A stretch of DNA of 64,000 nucleotides, from assembly GCA_014825775.1 (NCBI GenBank), contig MVAQ01000038.1, forward strand, positions 60,946 through 124,945, read 5' to 3'. Below are positions 22,108 to 30,577 of this stretch, piece after piece. The translations under genes and the position numbers were made by a program. Below the pieces are notes generated by a model. The model was given only the letters and a program-made list of their open reading frames with translations, did not search any database and was not told the origin of the DNA. The first letter of the stretch is position 1; each line of letters starts with the position of its first letter. The DNA is from Krasilnikovozyma curviuscula. Lineage: Eukaryota; Basidiomycota; Tremellomycetes; Cystofilobasidiales; Mrakiaceae.

Positions 22108-23355
22108 TGTGAAGATCGGAAAGGTAGGTTAACACGATAGACGATGAAAATATTTATGACTAGGAAATGTGGAAAGCAAAAAAGCAAAAAGCGCGTTTGC
22201 TCTTTCTCTTGGCCGTGTGTGTTCGTAAATCTGACGGTGATATTGCTTTGGCTGACAAATATTCTGACTGCGTCTACGATCAGCTGCTGATTGATACACA
22301 CCCAAATTCTAATATCTTATTAATTTTTATAAGGAATATAAGGAGTGCTCTCTGGCGTGAAACTTCACGTCTCTATACCAATACCTTCGGCGCAGCCGCA
22401 TCTTCAACCAAGCTAATATAACAACACCATTTAAATATACAGAATTTCAACCTCCCGCTGAATCATCAGCAAAGTAACCCATCCCTGAGCTGCCAGGGTG
22501 GGAACTTTGTACGGTCGAGCTCACAAATCCCCCGGGAGCCCAACCACAACACAGACATCCGCTGGTCGGCACCAACAACGTCGTTCAAGGCACGATCCAC
22601 TCTCAATTCGAGGGAGGTGAAGTTGGGGTGTTCATAAAAGAAAATGAGTTCTTGAAGTAGGATGTTCTCCATACGATGATTGTAAACTCGGATGAGATGG
22701 ATCTAGTGGTCGTGGTCAGCTACGTGACCAAATCCGACGAGCCTAACGTGGATGATGCTTAAGTAGGGTTTTAATGGAGACTATTAGGGGTAAGGGAATT
22801 AACAAAAGCTATCATATTTTGGTGTATGTGTAGGTGAAGCGATGCATATTTTGGTCGTTGGAACTTCTCGCGAGATTTTCATAACGATAGCGCTAGTATT
22901 ACATCTTCAATTCGATCTCCTTTCTTCTCTTCCTCCAGCAATTTATCAGGAACAGAACTCCTATGTATTTCGTCTCCTCCTTCAACTAACGACAAAGACT
23001 AGCGCAGGGAGGACACCCGTCTCGTTTTTTTTTTTTTTTTTTAGCTACGTCATTGCCCTCTGCTCAAACATTCGTTTTTTTGCACCGCTCATCCTACCAT
23101 TGTTCTCAAATCGTTGTGTAACACCTTGCATGTCAGTATAAAGAAGCGATTGAGATGACAGTCGTGTTATCATGTCGTTATCGTTAAAAAATCAAGAGCA
23201 AACTAAGAAGTCCTTTCCATTCCAACTCTGGTTGCCCTCCTACCAGTCTTCAATATTACAGAATATACACACAAGTTCGCTAGATCTTGCGAAGAGTGGA
23301 AGTACGAGGTTGAGCGGGAGATGATTGAGGTGGGGAGTTGAGAGAATTACGGTCC
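22108..23355. other. Intergenic region between OPT and PMP3 3' ends
   Basis: About 1.25 kb. Apart from the minus-strand coding-like segment at 22466-22780, listed separately, I see only A/T-rich sequence and a 15-nt T run near 23028-23042. OPT (+) and PMP3 (-) converge on this region, so it should hold two terminators. Confidence 0.4.
22466..22780 (-). pseudogene. Coding-like remnant with one in-frame stop
   Basis: On the minus strand a frame reads SPLKPYLSIIHVRLVGFGH..., then one TAG (22703-22705), then IHLIRVYNHRMENILLQ and ELIFFYEHPNFTSLELRVDR, ending LRDGLLC and a stop. The composition is protein-like on both sides of the stop and the frame is unbroken over 105 codons. No domain is recognised. 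It could be a decayed 3' exon of a leucine-rich/F-box-type gene. Alternatively a real exon may start after the cactag that contains the TAG, with a weak donor gttagg 45 nt upstream. Low confidence. Confidence 0.3.
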
Positions 23356-23848
23356 TCAATACTTCAGAATGATCTGCAGAAGCCAATGAAAGAAGACATG
23401 ATGAGCCACGACAAGCTTTGAAGAGTAATCATAAAGAGAGAACTCACGTAGAGGGCGTGGATAATACCTGGAATGTAACCACTGTAGGCAAAAAGAATCA
23501 CGACGACAGGAAGGAAATGCGGGTCAGCCTCGTCCATTGCCAAATATGGCACTTCTCTCGAGTGTTCGTCTAACTCCAGAAGACTCCAGAAGACAAACAA
23601 AAGAAAATAAAAGGACTTACAGGACGGTCAACAAGACGTTAATCCAGAAATCAGCGGCACATCCTCGCTCGAGGAAGACTCCCACAGGTGGAAGGAAGAT
23701 AGCAAAGATGATCTTAATGATATCAGAAGCGGTGAATGGCCTGCACACAGGATGGTTTGAATATCAAAAAGAATGAGAAGAGGGAAGGGAAAGGGGTCAG
23801 CAGCAAGCAAAGGAGAAGACAGTGGAGCAAACATAGCGAAACGAACAT
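23356..23848 (-). CDS. PMP3: Plasma membrane proteolipid 3 (Pmp3/UPF0057)
   Basis: Tiny two-helix plasma-membrane proteolipid that modulates membrane potential and cation tolerance in yeast. The visible exons on the minus strand are 23621-23740, 23448-23481 and 23356-23373. They give PFTASDIIKIIFAIFLPPVG, VFLERGCAADFWINVLLTVL and GYIPGIIHALYVILKY: the complete family with its LPPxGVFLERG and GYIPGIIHALY signatures, 57 residues in all. The exon encoding PFTASD begins with a lone G, and no ATG occurs in frame before it. An upstream GAAAAT followed by the donor gttcgt at 23846 (GTNNGT) would supply AT, so the initiator codon is formed as AT|G across an intron at 23741-23846. This gives the MPFTASDI start that I recall for many fungal Pmp3 proteins. 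A leader intron (gtgagt near 23935) probably lies further upstream. Confidence 0.9.
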
Positions 23849-24030
23849 TTTCAAAGATTCTGCCTCACAGAATTATAGGTCAGCACATTTATTCACCCAT
23901 CTGAGCATCTATCAGTGTTCATTGACTCACAAGTTTGGTTGGAAGGAAAGTTTGGATTGGGGGGGAGAATTTGGTTGGGCGAAAGGAAGTAGGAGGCTGG
24001 GCAGCTGCCTTATAAGGGGCGGCGGTTGAT
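23849..24030 (-). promoter_or_regulatory. PMP3 promoter and spliced leader
   Basis: A CCTTATAAGG palindromic TATA-like element is at 24008-24017. Downstream is a CT-rich leader, then a donor gtgagt at about 23935 and an acceptor gaggcag at about 23860. The sequence between holds several upstream ATGs (gtcaATGaac, gATGctc, ATGGgtg, aATGtgc) that would be removed by splicing this leader intron. The exon left between the two introns would be only about 13 nt. Confidence 0.5.
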
Positions 24031-24669
24031 GATTGCAGCGCGTGGCTGATGACGTTGTTCGTAGCTGAACACGTCATGTTCGCAATTCCAGGAGATCCAA
24101 TAAACAACAGAGGAGAGCTAATGGGGAGACAGTGCCATTCCTGTGCTCTAACCGTGGATGAGGCCATCAAACACCATGTCTAGTACCGTCGTTGGGTATC
24201 GCTTGTGATTTTTTTATTGTTTCAAAGGAAGTGCTCCTTGATTGGGTTCAAGCAACTTTATCTCCATATAAGGCAGAAAACGAAAGCTCATTGCTGCAAA
24301 ACTCAGTCGATGAAAGTTTTACTTATTGGTGGTTTGGAACAAAGAGAAGAGAAGCACTCGTCTCGTTATATATCGTTGCGCATTCTGGAAGCGACTTGAG
24401 GAGCAGAAGCTTGTCTCCGCGTCACAATGCCAGGCAGTACCAGGCACTAGAAATCTTTCAACGCGACACCAAAGGAGAGGCATACAAACGATATATCCAA
24501 CCTGAGATACAAATGCGATATTTATGATTACTAAAACAGAAGTGAGCACGTACGCCTGCGGTAGCGGTTGATCGATGGGGACATAGCAGGGGGACAATTG
24601 AGATCGAAAGGACACTACCACGGGGAATGGTCCTATCTCTTTTTCGAAAGTTCCAAGCACAGAAAGCGT
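24031..24669. other. Intergenic: downstream of aminotransferase, upstream of PMP3
   Basis: About 640 bp. Open frames on both strands (24192-24527 +, 24319-24660 -) have no recognisable domain or splice partner. Nothing is called. Confidence 0.4.
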
Positions 24670-27600
24670 TTAAGCGGTCGTTTCATCAGCAGCTGGTGAT
24701 GGAGAATCCTCGAACCAAGCCTTGAGAGCTGGACCCAGCTTGATCATACTTTATGATACCAACAGAGGAAAGAACACGCATCAGTAGCCTACTCAGCACG
24801 CAGGAAGGAAATAGAAATGCTGGACGCACGCAGTCTCAATGTCCTTCTTTTCGCCGGCGAAAGTGGTTCTCAAGAAGTTGCACTTGTCGTGAATGTGACC
24901 GGTTGGACCATTTGGTGTACCCTCTGGAGTAGCGACAGAAAAGGAAACACCTGGAATAACAAGCAGCTTGACTTTGAGCAAGACGGTGAAGAGCTCGGCG
25001 ATGAGCTCGACCGTGTTAGTTGCTGGTGCGTCGACTGGCGCTGGATCTTTGCGGACAAATCGGGGGTGCTTGGAGACGTGGATCTCGAGCCATTGCTGTG
25101 GGGAATGACAGAGTCGACAGAATCAACGCAATGATTAACCGGTAAAAAATGAACCAATTTGTGTTAGTCCCGTGGATCGAGGTGACCCAAATACATAGTC
25201 TGAAGCAGGACTTACGAACATGCCTCCAAGGGCTGGGGTAGTCGTAGCGTACTTAGCATCAACGTACTTTGACAAGTTGTCGACGAAGAAATCACGCTTC
25301 GACTGGTAGTCCAACCTGACTCCGTAGATCCACCTGAGGAAGCCAGAGGTTCCCCAACCCTTCTTCGGGTCCAGGTAAGACGCAACCACGGCTTGACCCA
25401 TACCGTTCACTGCTTGAGTGGTGGTCTCGCCAATTCTGGTGTATCTCTCGATGAACGATGCGTTGGCACTGGAGGGAAATGCAAACATCGTCAGCGAGTA
25501 GTTTGGTGCTGCTTGAAAGATGACAATATGATGCTCACGTTACCCAACCCATTCTCATTCCTGGAGCAAACATCTAGTGTAGAGGAGCAAAGGGCACATG
25601 AGTCAGTATTACGGCGCTTCAGAATCTTGAGCGCCAGAGCGCCATGAACTCACCTTGGAGAAGGTATCCAATCTGATAACTCTTCCATCAATATCTCTGG
25701 AGAGGAAAGATCTTCGTCCAGCAAAGCCGTTAAACTTCTGCATCAGCACAGCCATGTCTTCCTCCTCAGCGGTCTCTGGGACAGGTGGAAGGGCGAAGGC
25801 ATCGATCTGAGCCTGACGCTTGGCCAGATCGGTCGTGTAGTCCTGGTATTGGACTGTTGAATCATATCAGTACAAAATAATATTGTGTTTGAAGTTGTGG
25901 TGTGACTTACGCCAGAAGTAGGGGTCGTCTTCAAAGATGACCAAGTCGTGCTTCTGACAGATTTTGTAGATGGCTTCGTATCGCTCTGCAAGAAAAATGA
26001 ACGCAGGGTATATCGGTCAGATTCAACATCACACAATTGAAATCTCAATAGCTATACTTACCTTCTGGTGGGACAGTACCAGTTGGGTTTTCTACGAGAG
26101 GTCAAGGGAGAGCAAGCGTCAATCCTGTTCCTCATTAAAGGCAGCGATAGTAATGCATTTTACTCACGACCACAAGGAATGAGGTAGATGCTATGTGGCT
26201 TCTTTCCTTGTGTCTTCTCGTCCCAGGTGGAGATGACACGTTCGAGCTCTTCGGGGATCAAACCGTCGTGGTCCTATTTGGAACATATAAGGTCAGTTAG
26301 TCCATTGGCATAGTAAAAAAATACTTCAGGCGCAATGATGTTGTGAGAGGAAATTTCAGCTTACCATAGCGACTGGCCAGAAGGAGATACCCTTCAAAAA
26401 TACAATCGCGTCAGCACCTCTCAATCTTCGCCGATCTTACAAATGTTCAGTAGACTTACTTTGCAACGACCAGAGCTCAAACTGGAGCTGAAAGAGAACT
26501 CCTCAGCGAGGACGACGTCAGCGGTTCCTGGACCTTGTTCCTGGAATGCCAAGAACGTCTTCGACACCCCGTCGGTACATCCGAGAGTCAAACCGACGGT
26601 GGTATCGGAGCAAGGTGGAGAGTGGACAAGCTGCATGATTTCGTTCAAGGGCTTGACGAGAGAGTCGAATCCATCGAGCATACCTAGACGTCGCAATAAA
26701 CGAAACGGTCAATCCTCGTGGCCGAAAGATCTCGAAATCAGATAGAAAGGAAAAATGTACCGTATTGCATAACCTCAGAGAGGTCGACAACACCGTGCAA
26801 GTCCTCATCGTCGCCCTCGAATGCCTTGGCCAAGTGGACGGTTTGAGTAGGGGTTGAGGCGGAGAGATTCTTCCACGCGTCTGCTGAGCCGGTAAGGAGC
26901 TTACGGTCTGGGATCTCGAAGGAGGCAGATTTCATGGGGAAAAGGGAAGCATGAGGCATACCTAGAAATATGACAGGAAGAAAAGTCAGTCAATGAGTAT
27001 GGGGAAATGTGTACGCAAGGCAGCTGTAGAAAGATGAGCTGCAACCCAAATCGCTCTCGATCGGCTCAACAGCCAATTAAACAGGTACTGTTCTGTGAGT
27101 CAAGCGCTGTAAGAAGTCCCAGCTTGAAGAGGGCAGCAACTTTAACTCAAAAGCTGGTGCCACGCGCCTCTTACTATCGCCATAGGCTTTGGAGGCAGTG
27201 GCTCAGCACCATCTCAAATAGCCAACAAGCCAGCTTCTTTAACCAAGAACTGTAACAGCCCTCACTCAACACACATATCCTATCGAGCTGCCTCCCATGC
27301 CCGCCCACCTTGCACTCCCAAATTTTGTTGCCGCGAACGAGCGACCAAATTGGCGAATAGCCGACGAGTATGGGCACCCAAGATGTGGTGCTCTTGTGAC
27401 AAAAGAGCACCACATCACCCCAGACGCTACGGCTTTCTTCGATGAAAGTACAAGAAGGGCACATTGCAGTAGACTGTTCTCACTGCAAGTCTGCTCGTAT
27501 GACTAAACCGTCGTCGTTGCTCGTTGCCCTGGATACGGAATTGACCGAATACATCGAAAGCGACATGCGATGGGAAGAAACTCACCACCAGCCAGGGAAG

Positions 27601-27797
27601 TCATTCCAGGTTGGAAGAGCAGCTTAGCCATTGCTTTCATACCAGAAGGACCACGGGCTAGAGCGCAAAGCAAGCAAACAGAACTTGTCAGCGAAACGAT
27701 TTAGCTATGAAGAAAGAGAGCAACGCTTACCCTTGGTCTCAACTGAGAAGTGGTGGTCCAAGTTCTTGGAGGTGGGCTTAACGGCAGCTGGAGACAT
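24670..27797 (-). CDS. ARO8: Aromatic amino acid / alpha-aminoadipate aminotransferase (Aro8-like, PLP class I)
   Basis: Cytosolic PLP-dependent transaminase for Phe/Tyr/Trp biosynthesis or catabolism and, in related enzymes, 2-aminoadipate in lysine synthesis. Start MSPAAVKPTSKNLDHHFSVE at 27797, stop TAA at 24670-24672; about 540 residues in roughly 13 exons. Order of motifs: GMTSLAGGMPHASLFPM (the GGxPxxxxFP entry motif), TLGCTDGVSKTF (cofactor phosphate loop), IPCGQNPTGT (NPTG), IFEDDPYFWLQY (D/Y PLP contacts), LDTFSKMFAPGMRMGW (SKxxAPGxRxGW with the Schiff-base Lys), and PGVSFSVATPEG near the end. Intron 2 (26962-27585) is 624 nt, about ten times the local norm, and contains a 14-bp perfect hairpin. 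Family is secure; Aro8 versus Aro9/Lys-type substrate preference is not settled by sequence reading. Confidence 0.9.
27382..27416. repeat. Perfect 14-bp inverted repeat, 7-nt loop, in the long aminotransferase intron
   Basis: Arms gatgtggtgctctt (27382-27395) and aagagcaccacatc (27403-27416) are exact reverse complements separated by gtgacaa. A stable stem-loop is expected in the intron RNA. No flanking target-site duplication or longer terminal repeat is visible, so it is not clearly a transposon. Confidence 0.85.
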
Positions 27798-28805
27798 CTT
27801 TGCTGGAAAGAAAGCAAGGCGAACAGATGCAGATGAGGGGTCAGTAACCTTCTAAAGGTGTCTGTTCTAATAGAAGATCGTTGGCTCCAGCTACTCACTT
27901 TTGCGATGAGAGAAGCTGGTCGTGTGGACAAGAGGGGTTGTGGTTTCGAGTCAAAACCTGAGGTGCTGGTGCTGGCAAAAAGAATTTCTGGTTAAGGCGC
28001 GCCTCTGTCCACTTCTTATCTATTCCAAATAAAAAGTCTCGCGCTCGGCCTACAAACGGAAGGGTCTTGCTTGCATGCATAACGAAGAGAAACGAAAACA
28101 AAAAGAAGACTTGCGTTCTTTTTTAAAGAGGAGCAGCAAGAACGCTAAAGGATGTCAAAAGACAGTGGATTTTTTCTTAGTTCATTGTTTTGTTTCTCGC
28201 TCTGCCGAAGTGTTTTGCGCTTTTCTGCAGTCACTTGAGTGATATGAAGGTTTGAGTGTTCAAGTACGACATAGAGGTAGCGGGAGCATAACTGTGCTTT
28301 CAGGGACGACATGGCCTGCTATCTGGTGCATCGTTTACACGGTCGCACTTTCCCAGATCTTTCTATGATATTTTGGGCCTCAACCTGTAACACCTGAAAG
28401 CTCTGTACTATCTTCTGAGGGGTTCCGCTTTACTTGCAGGTTTACTTACAGGAAACTTAAATCCAACTGGACTGCTTATCGCCATCGGAATCTATTGACA
28501 CCTTCTTTTTGCCTGGTGCTCGATTGCATCCTCGATTGTCGTTCGATTGGCTCATAGCTCTACCTATCAAAGCCACTCCCTGCCCTTGTGACCTGTAAGT
28601 ATTTTTGTGCCGTTTCTCCTGATAGGATAGATATACCGGCTGATTTCGTGTCCTTATATTTTTCCCTGCTTAATAGTGAAACGGCGACCCTTTTAACCCC
28701 TGATAAGGAGAATTCGAAAAATTTCCTTCGCTCCTCATATTGGACTGTAAGTAAATCCTACTGTTGATCCTACTTTGTGACCTTTGACAGAAGCCCTATG
28801 TTGAA
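27798..28805. promoter_or_regulatory. Divergent intergenic region: aminotransferase and F-box-like gene promoters
   Basis: About 1 kb with no gene. Both genes start outward from it. It contains T-rich tracts and several short GT...AG candidates near 28590-28790 that could be leader introns of the plus-strand gene. Confidence 0.4.
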
Positions 28806-30089
28806 ATGCCTTCGTGCTTCGGCGTGACTCCACCCGTTGACTCCAGTCCTACCTCACCAGTCTCAGCTTGTCTTATCGAGTCCTCCTGTCGTCGAACACC
28901 TCTCAACTCTTCCGCTCCCCTAAGCACAATGTCAATCATCAAGGAACCTCAACCCATGAGCAAGCTTTCCAATCGTTCCATTTGTTCCCCTGCGAAAACA
29001 AGCATATCTTCCTGCCCGCCCGAAATTATTTCCCGCATCCTGTTCTTCGCCATACAACCTTCCTCAAAGTCCTCCGCCCGTATTACACGTACCTGCACTG
29101 CTTTCAAGGACTATGGGTACCCCTGGCTGTACGAGAAGGTTGTATTGAAGCGCGAGGCGCAGATTGAGGCGTTCTTTGGAGGCGTCGTTGAGAAGGCAGA
29201 GGTAGATAAATGTGTCCAGAAACGGCTAAGACGAGGGACTATTGTCAATAAGGGTGTAGGTGAGAATTTGGGGTATCAGTATGTGAGTATTTTTTGTTCG
29301 ACAGGTTACTTGGTGCTAGAAGCGAGTATCCGACGCGTGTTTGTTGTTTGTTACCAGGTCAAATCTCTGGTCTTTTCTAAACAAATCCTCCATCAAAGTT
29401 TCATCGGTACTTCCTTTCAACTACCCAAATCAAAATGGTCCTCGCGACCCGACATCACGTTCCTGCCTTTGTCCACTCCCAACTTGATGAGCTCTCTCAC
29501 CCTCAGAACTTCAGCCGCCCTCCTCCCACGACTCAATACGCTCACACTTGATACAACCAAATTCACGCGGGACGAAGCGACATTTATCCTCCGCCTCCTC
29601 GGATCCTTCTCTCCTGAGCACCTCATCCTTCTCAAATCGTCCCCATTTACCAACTTCCGCCCTATCCTGCCTTTGCTTCACTCGACATTGAAGATCTCGG
29701 CTAGAACACCTATGGCGTTAGTTGATTTGATCAGCGATAGAGATTTGCGAGTCAGAAACGACGGGACAGATATGATCTTGCTACCATCAGTCAGGACGGT
29801 CGTCTGCCTGGGAGAAGACATCGATTTAAGGCAGAGGTACTGGCATCGGTTCACTGGTATTTCTGAGGAGGAAGAGATGTTTGAAATCAAGGTGAACATA
29901 CACTTGGAGTGGTTTGAGGCGATCTTGCGCGCGTACCCTGGATTGGAAGAAGTCGTATTGGGAGGAGGATTTGCGAAAGAGGAGACGGAGCAGAGCAGGA
30001 TTTTAAGGGTGCTGACAGAGAAGTATGATGCGTTGAGAGATGTTGTGAGGCTTGCTGTAAGGTTGAAAGATGCTGCGGATCTTATCTGA
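28806..30089 (+). CDS. F-box-like protein, family shared with the gene at 57.6-58.7 kb
   Basis: The predicted protein is 427 residues if unspliced. A likely 75-nt intron (29283-29357; gtgagt...ttaccag) has no stop and is a multiple of three, so both forms stay in frame; the spliced form joins YQY to VKSLVFS. An F-box-like core near residue 70 reads CPPEIISRILFFAIQPSS ... RTCTAFKDYGYPWLYEKVVL, followed by a Leu-rich repeat-poor C-terminal region (LPRLNTLTLDTTKFTRDEA, WFEAILRAYPGLEEVVLGGG). It matches the second protein in arrangement: PPEI-L, C-K-AFK, P-LYE, then a variable C-terminus. F-box proteins bind Skp1 and select substrates, but the motif here is divergent, so function is inferred. No paralogue-specific partner was seen nearby. 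An internal Met (MSIIKEPQP) is an alternative start. Confidence 0.7.
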   Translation: MPSCFGVTPPVDSSPTSPVSACLIESSCRRTPLNSSAPLSTMSIIKEPQPMSKLSNRSICSPAKTSISSCPPEIISRILFFAIQPSSKSSARITRTCTAFKDYGYPWLYEKVVLKREAQIEAFFGGVVEKAEVDKCVQKRLRRGTIVNKGVGENLGYQYVSIFCSTGYLVLEASIRRVFVVCYQVKSLVFSKQILHQSFIGTSFQLPKSKWSSRPDITFLPLSTPNLMSSLTLRTSAALLPRLNTLTLDTTKFTRDEATFILRLLGSFSPEHLILLKSSPFTNFRPILPLLHSTLKISARTPMALVDLISDRDLRVRNDGTDMILLPSVRTVVCLGEDIDLRQRYWHRFTGISEEEEMFEIKVNIHLEWFEAILRAYPGLEEVVLGGGFAKEETEQSRILRVLTEKYDALRDVVRLAVRLKDAADLI

Positions 30090-30577
30090 GGAGGTCCGTC
30101 TAACAAAAAGCAATCTTTGAGGCCAAAAGACATTCACATCGACACATATTTTTTAGAGATTCCTCACATGTTATACTATACCATCTTGGCGAAAGCGGAT
30201 AATACTCAAGGCGAGAACAAGATTAAAACCCTTCCGAGCGCAAGCTTACTACTTCCTCACTGATGAAACCTTAAAAGTCACAAATGACACAGTAACATTG
30301 GGAATTGCGACCAAAGATACATGGCCACAACATTACTTGCAATTCTAGCCTCCTAATTGTTCGAGAGATCGGATAGGCTCCTAGACGAATGCAAGGACAT
30401 ACATAGCTGGCTGTTCCTTAGTGCCTCAGCTGGCGCTCTATGATCATTACAAGGAGTGTTATAAGTCACCGGAGAGGAGAGCAAGACACGATTGAATAAA
30501 CAAAATCTAGCAAAGCGACGAGGCGAAGGCCAAATTGCAACAACGAAGCGGCAGCTATACACATATACAAAACAGTA
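30090..30577. other. Convergent intergenic region
   Basis: Tail-to-tail gap of about 490 bp between the F-box-like gene (+) and the Zn2Cys6 factor (-). No gene is seen. Both terminators are presumed here. Confidence 0.4.

Noticed and set aside
24319..24660. 113-codon minus-strand ORF downstream of the aminotransferase
   Set aside because: Ends just before the aminotransferase stop region, with no domain; likely 3' UTR/intergenic frame.
27382..27416. Hairpin as a bacterial-type terminator or MITE
   Set aside because: It is within a spliced eukaryotic intron, has no U-run typical of a rho-independent terminator, and shows no target-site duplication.
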